From: Oscillatoriaceae cyanobacterium M7585_C2015_266
GTDB taxonomy: Bacteria; Cyanobacteriota; Cyanobacteriia; Cyanobacteriales; Oscillatoriaceae
DNA length: 64,000 nt
Reading direction: 5' to 3'
Assembly (NCBI GenBank): GCA_015295835.1
Contig: DVEG01000010.1
Span: 62,001 to 126,000, forward strand
The translations under genes were made by a program, and so were the position numbers. How positions within the stretch are numbered: position 1 is the first letter of the stretch; every line of letters starts with the position of its first letter. Under the pieces are notes generated by a model. It did not search any database and was not told the origin of the DNA. It worked only from the letters and a program-made list of their open reading frames with translations. Of the stretch, positions 39,323-48,830 are shown piece by piece.

Positions 39323-40513
39323 TTATTCTTTAGCAAGGGCAGCCGAGGGAAGCGATGACGTCAAACAATCCTTAAGGCTGCGAACAACTCGATAAAGCTG
39401 TTCGCGAGACATCTCTGGAAAAATGGGAAGCGACAGCACCTCAGTAGCCAACTGTTCGCTCACAGGTAACTGACCAGGCTTATAGCCGAGGGATTCATAA
39501 ACAGGCTGTAGGTGTAAAGGCATGGGATAATAAACCATCGAACTAACGCCTTGCTGTATCAACTGAGTGCGGATACTGTCGCGAAAGGCGGCTTTATCGG
39601 GATAGCGCGAGTATTCTGTACCTTCAGAGGCTTTTGCCAATAGGCGAATAGTGTATTGATTCCAGACGGCTTTAGCTGCTGGTAATTCTTTAGGTATTTC
39701 AATACCTGGAAAATTTTCAAGTAACTGGTGGTAGAGGGCTGCAATATTGCGACGCTGCTGATTCCAGATATCGAGATAGGGCAATTTGATTTGGAGAATG
39801 GCAGCTTGTAGGGCGTCTAGACGGCTGTTGATACCGTTTGTGACGGAAAAATAGCGCGCCGTTTGACCGTGGTCTTTGATGGCCCGAATTTGGGCAGCGA
39901 TCGCCGGGTCATTAGTTGTTACAGCCCCGCCATCGCCGCAGGCACCTAGATTTTTAGTTGGAAAGAAACTAAAACAGCCTACGTGCCCGATGCTACCGAC
40001 TTTTTTTCCCGCCCATTCCGCGCCGGTAGACTGGGCGCAGTCTTCAATTACTGCCAGATGGTGAGCGTTTGCGATCGCCATTAAGCGAGTCATATCCGTT
40101 GGCTGCCCAAACAAATGCACTGGCAGAATTGCTCGCGTACGACTGTTAATTGCCGCTTCTATTTGATTGATATCAAGATTATAAGTATCTGGATCAATAT
40201 CGACGAAAACTGGTGTTGCGCCGACATTAGCAATCGCCTCCGCCGTTGCCACAAACGTAAAAGGCGTCGTAATCACCTCATCCCCTGGGCCAATCTTCAA
40301 AGCCCGCAGTGCCAGATACAGAGCATCCGTGCCGGAATTACATGCCACACATTCCGACACTCCTATATAGGAAGCAAACTGCTGCTCAAAACTTTCCACC
40401 CAAGGGCCACCAATATAACGGCCAGATGCCAGTACATCTAAAACAGCTTCAGTTATTTCTTCGCTGATACTTTGGTACTGTTGCGCCAGATCCAGAGGGG
40501 GTATGTTATTCAC
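39323..40513 (-). CDS. DegT/DnrJ/EryC1/StrS-type sugar aminotransferase
   Basis: PLP-dependent transaminase that aminates nucleotide-linked keto sugars for surface polysaccharides. About 396 aa from the GTG at 40513 (NNIPPLDLAQQ); a TTG at 40528 is the alternative. Typical: CNSGTDALYLALRAL, PVHLFGQPTDM, EDCAQSTGAEW and the PLP lysine in FFPTKNLGACGDGGA. It stands alone; no sugar pathway neighbours except the distant RmlD-like gene and mannose-1-phosphate guanylyltransferase. Confidence 0.92.
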   Translation of the reverse strand: MNNIPPLDLAQQYQSISEEITEAVLDVLASGRYIGGPWVESFEQQFASYIGVSECVACNSGTDALYLALRALKIGPGDEVITTPFTFVATAEAIANVGATPVFVDIDPDTYNLDINQIEAAINSRTRAILPVHLFGQPTDMTRLMAIANAHHLAVIEDCAQSTGAEWAGKKVGSIGHVGCFSFFPTKNLGACGDGGAVTTNDPAIAAQIRAIKDHGQTARYFSVTNGINSRLDALQAAILQIKLPYLDIWNQQRRNIAALYHQLLENFPGIEIPKELPAAKAVWNQYTIRLLAKASEGTEYSRYPDKAAFRDSIRTQLIQQGVSSMVYYPMPLHLQPVYESLGYKPGQLPVSEQLATEVLSLPIFPEMSREQLYRVVRSLKDCLTSSLPSAALAKE

Positions 40514-40724
40514 TCGTTTACACCACAAATTTATAGTCTTTGTGATTATCCCAGACGCAGCCCATCAATTACAGCTGAGATAGCTACAGAGTAGGGGAAA
40601 ATAGGAAGAGTCACAGTAGGAACCTCAGAGCTGCGCTCCCAGGATGCAAACATCGACAATCTTATAAAAGCGGGAGGCGCAGTGGCACAACTAAAAAATA
40701 TTAACCATTTTTAAAGATAATTCC

Positions 40725-41465
40725 ATGACTGTTTTTCTCCTTATCCCGATTAGTTTTATCGCATGGTCAATAAGTGCCATAGCTGGTGGCGGCTCTCCCA
40801 TCGTACTTGTACCCGTGGTTAATTTCCTGCTTGGGGCACCTGCGGTTGCGCCCACCATTACCACAGGTATGCTACTTGGAAATTCTCACCGTATCTGGAT
40901 GTTTTGGAAACACCTCAATTGGCCCGTTACCCTGTGGTACTTACCTGGAGCTCTCCTGGGCGCGGTTTTGGGAGCTTATACTTTTACACAAATTCGCTTT
41001 GACTGGCTGGAACTCGTTATAGCTATATTTCTTATTATTACGGTTTTTAGTTTTGGTTTTGGCAAAAAAGAGCGCATTTTTCCTGTGCAGGCTTGGCAGT
41101 TTTTGCCGGTTGGGTTTTTGTATGCCTTTGTTTCTGGAATTATTGGTAGCAGTGGCCCGACGATGAATCCGTTTTACTTGAATTATGGCTTACTCAAAGA
41201 GGAAATGGTTGCGACAAAAGCTGCTCATGTTGTCGTCATCCATGTTGCCAAAATGGTCACCTATGCGCTCTTGGGAGCCCTGACGCCTGAATACCTAGGC
41301 TATGGTTTGGCTATCGGGTTGGCAGCTGTACCTGCTAATTGGATAGGGCAGCACTTTCTCAAAAAAATGAGTGACTTGCAATTTCGCCAAATTGTCATCG
41401 CTATGATGGGGATTAGCGGGCTGTTAATGCTGTGGGCTCAGCGCGATTTAATCGCTTTTTGGTGA
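40725..41465 (+). CDS. TauE/SafE-type membrane permease (sulfite/anion exporter family)
   Basis: 246 aa with about seven hydrophobic helices. Starts with LIPISFIAWSISAIAGGGSPIVLVP, the first family repeat; the second is VGFLYAFVSGIIGSSGPTMNPF. Both contain the glycine-rich G-[GS] motif. Transport of organosulfonates, sulfite or other small anions is the family theme; substrate here unknown. The gene starts on ATG 40725 with no clear ribosome site. Confidence 0.88.
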   Translation: MTVFLLIPISFIAWSISAIAGGGSPIVLVPVVNFLLGAPAVAPTITTGMLLGNSHRIWMFWKHLNWPVTLWYLPGALLGAVLGAYTFTQIRFDWLELVIAIFLIITVFSFGFGKKERIFPVQAWQFLPVGFLYAFVSGIIGSSGPTMNPFYLNYGLLKEEMVATKAAHVVVIHVAKMVTYALLGALTPEYLGYGLAIGLAAVPANWIGQHFLKKMSDLQFRQIVIAMMGISGLLMLWAQRDLIAFW

Positions 41466-41890
41466 TGGACAACTTTTGCCATCCTACAGGCTCAACCTTT
41501 AGCAATCAAGCTCACACCTGTTCCTAAAAATTATCACTCTTTTTTGCAGAAAGCGCTCGCTTTTCCAGCTTGCCAAATGATACATTATTAAAGCTCATAG
41601 GTCTTTTTCTCTACACCCTCTCTTCTTGCCTTACTTTCGCCATTACCTCACGGCGACTTACTGCTCCCAAAGCCAGAACGTCGCCTTTTTAAAAAATTAG
41701 CTTCCAAAAAGTCTTTTCAAATACCTACTGGGGGGAATAAAATAAGTTATACACTCTTCCCAAACTAAAGATGATCGTCTTTATTTTCTTGAATTCTGCG
41801 TCAAGGTTTTTGTGAATTAATTTATCTAAATAATTAATTGATTTTTTCTCTAAACTCCCTAAAAATGCTACCAAAAATTAAGGAATTATT
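41466..41890. other. Gap with a candidate terminator
   Basis: 425 bases without a clear gene. GGCGAC (41652-41657) and GTCGCC (41680-41685) followed by TTTTTAAAA could be a terminator with a large 22-base loop. On the minus strand the segment near 41690-41500 has a short reading frame (GDVLALGAVSRREVMAKV..), broken by one stop, that might be a relic. The rest is AT-rich. Confidence 0.35.
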
Positions 41891-43321
41891 ATGAGAGCTA
41901 AAAAATCATTAACTGTTTTTCAAATTTCCACTGCTCTCCAAATCAGCGAACAAAAAAAACTGATTATTCAAAAATATCAAGAAAAAATTTTTCGCTTTTT
42001 TATAGAGATTGTAAAAACATGGGAAACATCTAGAATCTTAGAAGAATTTAAAAAAACATTTATTTATCCTCAGAATAAAACAGAGACAGAAACGGCTATT
42101 TATGAAATTATTTTTGCTAATGATGAAGAGGAATTTATCAACACGATTAAGCGATGTTGTTATATTATAATCAATAACTGGTTGGCGGCAAGAAAGTATT
42201 CAGAAATAAAAGAATTAGTTGAATTATTTAATATGCCATTGATTTACGAAGAAACTTCGTCAATGACAATAAATCACTTAAGAAAATGGCTAATTAATTT
42301 TATCAAAAGTAAAGATTTCGACGAACTAAAGCTGTTTGCTAAGCGCTATGAAGAAAAAGAAGAAAAACATTGGAGCGATCGCTATACTTCTTACCTCTTA
42401 ATGCATCAATATGTAAATGTAAAAAACCCCCCAGAACAAAGAGAAGCTGCCAGAATACAAGCCCAGCAGCTAAAGGAAAAATTTAAGTTCGATTTAGCTA
42501 TGTATACTGCTCGCAGCAATATAATGATCAATACATATCAGAAGCCCAAGAATCCCACCATTCTTGGGGATGAAGTTTTGCAACTGATTAAAACCATTAT
42601 TACAAAACGCGGGCAATTTAGCTATGTAAACATTGCAAATATTTTTCTCAAACAAACAGAAGGAATCAAATATAAAAATTTCAAACAGAGCCTGCAAAAA
42701 TATCTCATTTATTCCGTCGAACGTAGAGAATGCGTTTTAGCGCTGAATGTCAAATTAAGCAAAAAATTGCAACCGCTTTATAAAGACCAAAATGAAAAAA
42801 CGCTAACCGATGCACTTTTACTTAGAACTTGCAAGCGAGTAGTCGAATTCCTAACAACCGAAGATCGTCAAAAACCTTCCTCCCTATTTGTCTTACTCCT
42901 ATCGCAAGGTCACGCCCTCACTTTAGTTATCATTCTACTCAAAATTACTCTAATCTGTAAACAAGTCCGCCCTCACCTAGAAGCCTGTATAGCCGAATTA
43001 ATTAAATATTATCTTAAATATCCTGAAGAAGAATGCAAGTGGGTTGTTAATTTTCTCGAAATTTTCAGAATAACTTTCGTAATTTACGACGAAAACGTGC
43101 AATATAATTTACTGCAAATGAAAAAGATAAATTCAGATAAAAACGCAGTTGAAATTCAGGACTATCGAATTTTTTCCCAGATAAAATTTGTTGAAGAAGA
43201 CAGCGAAGAAACACAAACTGATACTTCTGGGGGCGAAGAATCCCTTTCAGAAGAATACACCAACCCCTTTACCATAGAAGAAGATATGTCATTAATTGAT
43301 GCGGATATTATTTCAACTTGA
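41891..43321 (+). CDS. Conserved cyanobacterial protein, unknown function (476 aa), acidic tail
   Basis: Starts ATG after AAGGAATT. Helical, lysine-rich N-terminal half (LIIQKYQEKIFRFF and similar), aromatic-rich middle, and a C-terminus of about 40 residues rich in Glu, Asp, Ser and Thr (EEDSEETQTDTSGGEESLSE). More AT-rich than the core genes. No signal peptide, transmembrane helix or catalytic motif. Last 14 bases overlap the convergent UPF0104 gene. Its role is unknown. Confidence 0.6.
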   Translation: MRAKKSLTVFQISTALQISEQKKLIIQKYQEKIFRFFIEIVKTWETSRILEEFKKTFIYPQNKTETETAIYEIIFANDEEEFINTIKRCCYIIINNWLAARKYSEIKELVELFNMPLIYEETSSMTINHLRKWLINFIKSKDFDELKLFAKRYEEKEEKHWSDRYTSYLLMHQYVNVKNPPEQREAARIQAQQLKEKFKFDLAMYTARSNIMINTYQKPKNPTILGDEVLQLIKTIITKRGQFSYVNIANIFLKQTEGIKYKNFKQSLQKYLIYSVERRECVLALNVKLSKKLQPLYKDQNEKTLTDALLLRTCKRVVEFLTTEDRQKPSSLFVLLLSQGHALTLVIILLKITLICKQVRPHLEACIAELIKYYLKYPEEECKWVVNFLEIFRITFVIYDENVQYNLLQMKKINSDKNAVEIQDYRIFSQIKFVEEDSEETQTDTSGGEESLSEEYTNPFTIEEDMSLIDADIIST

Positions 43322-44243
43322 ATATAAAACAACAGAGCTTTTTCGCACCAATCAAAGCGCCCATAACTTCTGCTAAAACGCTAGTCAGACGGTAGAAGGC
43401 AGCCGCACTCAAGAGGGCAGCAGCTCCAAAATCCCTTTCTAAAATTCCTGTCACTGTTGCTTCAAACACGCCAATTCCTCCTGGTGCTCCCGGCACAACC
43501 AAACCCAAGAGCCATGCAAAGCTAAACGCACTCAACAATAGAGGCAGTTTGTATAAAATTTTTATATGTAAAGTTTCTGGGGAAACAATTGCTGCCAAAG
43601 TCAATAAAAAACCCGCTCCACGCAGCCCCAAAAATCCTACTTCTCCCAGTAATAGCACCAAAGGATAGCGCTCGAGCCGTATCACTTCACTTGTCGCTCC
43701 TTTTGCTTGCGCGGCTAACTGTAGCGCTGGGTTTAAAATCCGAGGATGAATCAGCAACAGTGCTACCGACGCGCATAATAAACCCGGTATAGCTAAAAGC
43801 CCTGGAATTCCAGCCAAGGCAAGGGATAGTGCCGCTACCGCCATAAGCAGAGGTTCGAGTAATACACTGAGTGTAGCCACTCCAGGGGGAACACCCACTT
43901 CTGTCATAGCAAATATGCGAGCATAAAAGTGCCAGACATTCCCGGGCAGATATTTGGCAATATTGGTTTTTAGATAAACGCGTACAGCAAAACTGAGGGG
44001 AATATTTTGCTTGAACCAGCAGAGAATCCAGCTCCATACCCAAGCTGCCCAAATGTGGGCAAGTAGAGTGACGAAAAGAGCGAGCGCTAACATTCCCCAC
44101 CCCACACCGTTAATGTGAATTACCGCAACTTCCCGCCAGTTATCCTTGACAGTTTTGCCCAAAAAAAATAGCGTCACGCCGATAATTACCCACCGCAGAT
44201 AAAGCTTCAGACGCATAAGAGCAGGCTTGATTGCTTTCAGCAT
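43308..44243 (-). CDS. UPF0104/lysylphosphatidylglycerol-synthase-like membrane protein
   Basis: 311 aa with about eight transmembrane helices. KTNIAKYLPGNVWHFYAR and GLVVPGAPGGIGVFEATVTGIL are the family marks. Homologues are annotated as flippase-like or LPG-synthase transmembrane region proteins. No catalytic domain is attached, so a lipid or polyprenyl flippase-like role is inferred only. Divergent from the subtilase gene. Confidence 0.87.
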   Translation of the reverse strand: MLKAIKPALMRLKLYLRWVIIGVTLFFLGKTVKDNWREVAVIHINGVGWGMLALALFVTLLAHIWAAWVWSWILCWFKQNIPLSFAVRVYLKTNIAKYLPGNVWHFYARIFAMTEVGVPPGVATLSVLLEPLLMAVAALSLALAGIPGLLAIPGLLCASVALLLIHPRILNPALQLAAQAKGATSEVIRLERYPLVLLLGEVGFLGLRGAGFLLTLAAIVSPETLHIKILYKLPLLLSAFSFAWLLGLVVPGAPGGIGVFEATVTGILERDFGAAALLSAAAFYRLTSVLAEVMGALIGAKKLCCFIFKLK

Positions 44244-44305
44244 TAGTTTTATAATCTTAGATTGCCAATTTAGCTTAACAGCAAAACATCAACATTGGTA
44301 GCCAA

Positions 44306-44860
44306 ATGTTAGACATATATTCTCTCTACGAAGATAGTTATTATCTGGCAAAAAACCCAGATGTGGAGCAAGCAGTAGCAGCCGGTAGCTTCACCAATGG
44401 ATTTGAACACTTCTTATATTTTGGTCAATATGAAGGACGCAACCCTGGTCCTTTTTTTGATACTCAATTTTATCTGGAAATTTATCCAGAAATAGCAGAT
44501 ATTGTCAGTAACACAGGCATCAGCCCTATCCAACATTTCATCGAATACGGTCAATTTGAAGGACGAGATCCATTTTTTGATTTCTTTACCGATTTTTATC
44601 TGTAAAATAATCCAGATGTGGCGGCGAGCGTAGAAGCTAGTGCCGGCAGCCCCGCTCCCCTCACCGGTATCAGACATTTCGTAGAATTTGGCCAATATGA
44701 AAACCGTGACCCTGGTCCCTTTTTCGATACCGTCTATTATTTAGCTACTAACCCAGATGTTGCCGCCGCAGTCAGTTACGGAGGGTTAAGCCCTATAAAG
44801 CATTTTATTCAGTATGGGTTGAATGAGGGAAGGCTGCCTAAAGCGCCAGATTTGACTCTC
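44306..44860 (+). repeat. Four ~45-aa NPDV-type protein repeats
   Basis: Four in-frame protein repeats, each with the pattern Y/F-YLxxNPDV...G..HFxxxGxxExRxP: YYLAKNPDV, FYLEIYPEI, FYL(stop)NNPDV, YYLATNPDV. The DNA copies have diverged, so the duplication is old. This repeat occurs in secreted cyanobacterial proteins; its binding role is not known to me. Confidence 0.75.
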
Positions 44861-46243
44861 AACTTGAGTTTGGCTACAGATATAGGCTCTATCGAAACTA
44901 TTAAAACAATCAGCGGTTTTGTTGGCACTAGCAAACCATCTGAGACTTACCGTTTCACTCTGCCTACAACTAGCACTGTCAGCGTCAATCTCAATGGCTT
45001 GACGGGGGATGCCGATTTAATACTAGCGCAGGATATCGGTAGCGATGCTCAACTTGATATTCCCCAAGATTTGATAGCTTTCTCAGCCGAAATGGATTTG
45101 ACGCCAGAAAGTATTAATAGCTACCCTCTGCCAGCAGGAACTTATTATGTGAGGGTGGAGCAATTCCAGGGGGAGGTTACGTATGATTTGACTATATCGG
45201 CGACTCCGGCTTTGGTTTCTCCTGCTGCTGGTTCGACAGCTCCTGGTTTTAATGGTTTTTTTGGGTACGGTTTAGTTGATGCCTCGGCGGCAGTTGCCAG
45301 GGCTATTGGTGTTGTCAATCTTCCTGATGCTCCTGTTTTAACTCAGGCAGAGGGAACAAATGCGGGGGATTTGAATGCGATCGCTGTTTCATCCGCTTGG
45401 AATTCTGGTTATACTGGCTCCGGCGTTATCGTTGCTGTCGTTGATGATGGTGTCACTATTGAACATCCTGATTTGAAATCTAATATTTGGTTAAATACCA
45501 GTGAAAGAGCTGGCAACGGTATCGACGACGATGGCAACGGTTTTATCGATGATGTGCAGGGTTGGGATTTTGCAGATAATGATAATAATCCAAGCCCTGT
45601 TTCTATAAAAAATTCTCATGGTACACATGTTGCCGGTACTATTGCCGCTTTGAAAAATGGCACGGGAACTACTGGTGTTGCTTACAATGCTCAGATAATG
45701 CCGGTGAAAGTATTTCCCGACGACGGGAAAAAGTTTACTGAGGCGGTATACTATGAGAGTCTAGCTAATGGCATTCGCTATGCTGCAGCTAATGGAGCGA
45801 GAGTAATTAATATCAGTTTGGGAATCGATTCTCTCGCTCCTAATAGCGAAATTGTCAATAGTGCTATTCGCGACGCTGTCACGGCTGGTGCTTGTGTTGT
45901 TATCGCTGCTGGCAATACATCTCAAAATACACCAGAGCCGCCGGCAGATTTGGCTATTAGCCCAGGGGTGATTGCTGTGGGCGCAATTGATCGCAATAAG
46001 AAATTTGGGGAATTTAGTAGTCGTAGTGGCTCGACTCGCCTAAATTATGTGGTGGCTCCAGGAGTGGATGTGCCCTCGACTATTCCGCCGAGAAGCTATG
46101 ATAGTCAAACCGGCACGTCGATGGCTGCTCCCCATGTTGCGGGTGTTGCCGCTCTGATTTTGAGCGCTAATCCTTTGTTGACGGCAGCAGAAGTAGTGGA
46201 TATTTTGACGGGAACCGCTAATCCTTCAGAGATTGTTATATAA
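44306..46243 (+). pseudogene. Subtilisin-like (S8) protease with NPDV repeats, interrupted by in-frame TAA
   Basis: One reading frame runs from 44306 to 46243, broken only by TAA at 44603-44605 (codon 100). Upstream and downstream parts fit together within the third of four repeats of about 45 aa (FDxxYYLxxNPDVxxAV..HFxxYGxxEGR). After the repeats comes a pre-peptidase C-like beta domain, then an FGYGLVDASAAVARA segment and a full peptidase S8 domain. The triad is Asp (codon 45443), His (45617, SHGTH) and Ser (46118, GTSMAAPH). No classical signal peptide. A single base change, sequencing error or stop-codon readthrough are all possible; no good ribosome site precedes a downstream start. The catalytic part itself is intact. 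Confidence 0.85.
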
Positions 46244-46288
46244 TTTCTGATGTTTCTGGATGTTTCTGGGGACGCGAGCGCAACCAAT

Positions 46289-47611
46289 TTAGTTATTTTT
46301 TAATGCATTCTGAGTATACCAACTCTCTTGTGCTATACGATGTACCTCGCGCCAGCTTTTTTGGTGCTGTCTTGCAAGGTGGGCGACGTCTTCATATTCT
46401 GGTTGCACGTTAGCGATCGCTCCTTTTTCTCCAAACTTAGCTACTTTTACTCTCACTTCACCTAAGGGAGTTTTTACATACTGAATTTCTCGCTGCAAAA
46501 TTGTTCTTTGTTGTATTGAACGCCGAATTCCTAGGGTAGTAGTTTCGCGGAAGATAATTTGTTCACATAAGTGCTGGTTTTCGGGATAGCAGATAACTGT
46601 GAGTAATATGCCGGTACGGGATTTTTTCATGCCGATAGTTTGTGTGAAGACATCGAGAGCGCCGGCGGCAAATAGAGCTTCAAGAGTATAAGCGAGCGCT
46701 TGTGGGTTTAAATCGTCTATTTGCGTTTCTAATACAGAAATAGTTTCTAGGGAGTTAGGGATGAATGATTCTTGCTCATCTGCTTCACCAATCCATAATC
46801 TGAGAATATTTGGAATTGGTAGCAAGCGACTGCCGGCTCCCAACCCCACACGCTGAATAGTCATTGCTGGTGGCTTGCCAAAACCAGTGGCCAGAGTAGT
46901 AGCGATCGCCACTCCTGTAGGAGTACACAACTCGCGCTCAATACCATTACTATAAACCGGTACTTGCCGCATTTCCCACAATTTCAGCACTGCTGGTGTT
47001 GGCACAGGCATTAGCCCATGTGCTGCTCTCACCGTGCCGCCGCCTGTGGGCATTGGGGAACAGTATAACTCATCGATTGAGAGCCAATCCAAACCCAAAC
47101 AAGTGCCGACAATATCTACAATCGCATCCGTGGCACCGACTTCGTGAAAGTGGACTTGCTCCGGTGCAATCCCGTGTACTGCCCCTTCTGCTTTTGCCAG
47201 CTGACGGAATACGGCGAGGCTCCATTTTTCGGCTCTTGGAGGTAATCCGGCGGAGGTTATTAGTTTTTCTATCTCTGGCAGGTGGCGGGGGTGGGTAGAG
47301 GTTTCATGATTATTATGGTTGTGGTGGTGGTGAGAGTGGTGGTGTTCTGCAAATGTGGGGGCTTCGATGGGTTCTCCTGGTTCGTAGTTTTCCGCCCTAG
47401 TCGTATTTTTTAATAACTCTACATGCACTTTTGTTGCCTGCTGTAGGTTGCGGTGTACGAGTTCGGCGCGGAGCTGGTATTCTTCAGAAATACCCAGAAG
47501 TTTGAGTTTTTCAATTAGGTAATCTAGGGGGACGCCAGCGCTAGTGAGAGCACCTAGACACATATCGCCGGCAATGCCGGTGGGACATTCGAGATACGCT
47601 ATTTTTTTCAT
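46289..47611 (-). CDS. larC: Nickel-pincer cofactor biosynthesis protein LarC
   Basis: CTP-dependent cyclometallase inserting nickel into the pincer cofactor of lactate racemase-type enzymes. 440 aa in one frame; some bacteria need a frameshift here, this one does not. Begins AYLECPTGIAGDMCLGAL. A His-rich loop (HHHSHHHHNHNNHE, about 95-108) probably binds Ni. Also GVGLGAGSRLLPIPN and ETQIDDLNPQ. No larA, larB or larE is visible in the window. Confidence 0.93.
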   Translation of the reverse strand: MKKIAYLECPTGIAGDMCLGALTSAGVPLDYLIEKLKLLGISEEYQLRAELVHRNLQQATKVHVELLKNTTRAENYEPGEPIEAPTFAEHHHSHHHHNHNNHETSTHPRHLPEIEKLITSAGLPPRAEKWSLAVFRQLAKAEGAVHGIAPEQVHFHEVGATDAIVDIVGTCLGLDWLSIDELYCSPMPTGGGTVRAAHGLMPVPTPAVLKLWEMRQVPVYSNGIERELCTPTGVAIATTLATGFGKPPAMTIQRVGLGAGSRLLPIPNILRLWIGEADEQESFIPNSLETISVLETQIDDLNPQALAYTLEALFAAGALDVFTQTIGMKKSRTGILLTVICYPENQHLCEQIIFRETTTLGIRRSIQQRTILQREIQYVKTPLGEVRVKVAKFGEKGAIANVQPEYEDVAHLARQHQKSWREVHRIAQESWYTQNALKNN

Positions 47612-47690
47612 TGCACATTCACTTGAGATTATGACAGCTCAGCAGGCCTTATAAAAACATCCGTTTAAAAGGTCATCAAAGGAGCTATTT

Positions 47691-48356
47691 ATGGCCACCA
47701 TCTACGAAATTCATCCAGATACGCCGCAAACGCGCAAAATTGAAGAGATCAGGGACGCACTCCGTAAAGGGGCTGTCATGCTGTATCCTACAGATACAGT
47801 TTACGCGATCGGGTGCGACATCAATGTCAAATCGGCAGTAGAGCGTGTCAGGCGAATAAAGCGGCTGTCTAATGACAAACCCTTAACTTTCCTGTGTTCT
47901 TCTCTGTCGAATGTGGCATCTTATGCATTCGTCACCGATACAGCTTATCGGATTATGAAACGCCTAGTTCCAGGGACTTACACATTTTTGCTGCCTGCAA
48001 CCAAACTGGTACCCAAGCTGGTGCAAGATCCCAAACGCAAAACCACTGGCATTCGCGTGCCGGCTCAGGTGGTGTGTCAAGCGCTACTTAGGGCGTTGGG
48101 AAATCCGATTATCTCTACAAGTGCGCATTTGCCGAGCGACAGCGATTCCCCAAATGGCTCGCAGCCGGAAGGTGCTATAGAAAGGGCTGTGCTTTTTGAT
48201 CGTCTGGACAAGTTAGTAGATGTGATTGTGGATACTGGCCAAGATCCAGGATATCAGGTTTCGACTATTTTGGATTTAACGACGGAAGAACCAATGGTAG
48301 TGCGACAGGGGCTGGGATGGGAAATGGCGGAATATTGGCTTTCGGAGGTTAGATAG
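47691..48356 (+). CDS. Sua5/YciO/YrdC family protein (threonylcarbamoyl-AMP synthase-like)
   Basis: 221 aa. YPTDTVYAIGCD, KPLTFLCSSLS and GNPIISTSAHLPSD are the YrdC-fold nucleotide-binding blocks; R/K residues (RVRRIKR) line the RNA-like groove. Could be the tRNA t6A enzyme TsaC or the less understood YciO subgroup; the sequence alone does not decide. ATG start follows AAAGGAGC. Followed by a clear terminator. Confidence 0.9.
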   Translation: MATIYEIHPDTPQTRKIEEIRDALRKGAVMLYPTDTVYAIGCDINVKSAVERVRRIKRLSNDKPLTFLCSSLSNVASYAFVTDTAYRIMKRLVPGTYTFLLPATKLVPKLVQDPKRKTTGIRVPAQVVCQALLRALGNPIISTSAHLPSDSDSPNGSQPEGAIERAVLFDRLDKLVDVIVDTGQDPGYQVSTILDLTTEEPMVVRQGLGWEMAEYWLSEVR

Positions 48357-48388
48357 GTTTTGGATGAGTTTTGGGTTTTGGAAGTAGG

Positions 48389-48416
48389 GCAGGCAAGTAA
48401 AGCCTGTTTTTTTTTT
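48389..48416 (+). terminator. Terminator after the YciO/Sua5 gene
   Basis: CAGGC-AAGTAAA-GCCTG followed by ten Ts. Textbook intrinsic terminator 33 bases after the stop codon. Confidence 0.88.
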
Positions 48417-48566
48417 GACTTCCACCCCCTGAGCTGATTTCACACCCCAACTTAAAACTCCGGAGCAAGATAAATCCCAGTGTATAGGAAAGTTAGTGCC
48501 GCGAGCAGTCAAAGGCTACAGTAACGGGAGGAGAAGGGCTCGCCACACGCTACCACACACCGTTTC

Positions 48567-48674
48567 TTAAATTTCTAAACCCTCCGGACGCCATAACTTT
48601 TTTAACTGAAATAAGTTTGCCAGTGTGCCAGCTATCAAGCCGGTACAGAAATATACAGCCAATTTCGGAACTGT
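48567..48674 (-). pseudogene. Possible C-terminal fragment of a membrane protein
   Basis: Minus-strand frame of 35 codons: LAVYFCTGLIAGTLANLFQ then LKKLWRPEGLEI and a stop, i.e. a transmembrane helix plus a basic cytoplasmic tail. It is opened on its N-terminal side by a stop codon next to the folded segment at 48684. It may be the end of a gene cut by an insertion. No start codon with a ribosome site. Confidence 0.35.
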
Positions 48675-48683
48675 CTACATAAA

Positions 48684-48830
48684 TGAGGGGTCTAACCCCT
48701 CAGGTATGCGCTATCGTTGTAAAAGGATCTGAATTGCCAAAATACCGATCCGTCAAAGATCGGAGCCTCCTATAAGGAGTGGCTTACAGATACCTCAATG
48801 AGGCTCCTACCAGTGGTCACTTAGTCCGGT
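48684..48830. ncRNA. Highly folded segment upstream of the HetZ-family gene
   Basis: Three strong inverted repeats in 124 bases. TGAGGGG-TCTAA-CCCCTCA at 48684-48702; CCGATC..GATCGG at 48745-48763; GGAGCCTC (48762-48769) with GAGGCTCC (48800-48807). The last encloses a competing CTCC-TATAA-GGAG hairpin (48767-48779) and a CCTC-AAT-GAGG hairpin. Either a structured RNA leader for the gene at 49007, or on the minus strand the right end (omega RNA-like region) of a lost IS200/IS605 element, which often carries similar hairpins and an ACTGGTAGGAGCC block. I cannot decide. Confidence 0.45.

Noticed and set aside
41500-41690. Minus-strand reading GDVLALGAVSRREVMAKV.. and MSFNNVSFGKLEKRALS.. separated by a TAG
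   Set aside because: Looks somewhat coding, but too short, interrupted, without a clear start, and overlapping a candidate terminator. Kept only as a possible relic.
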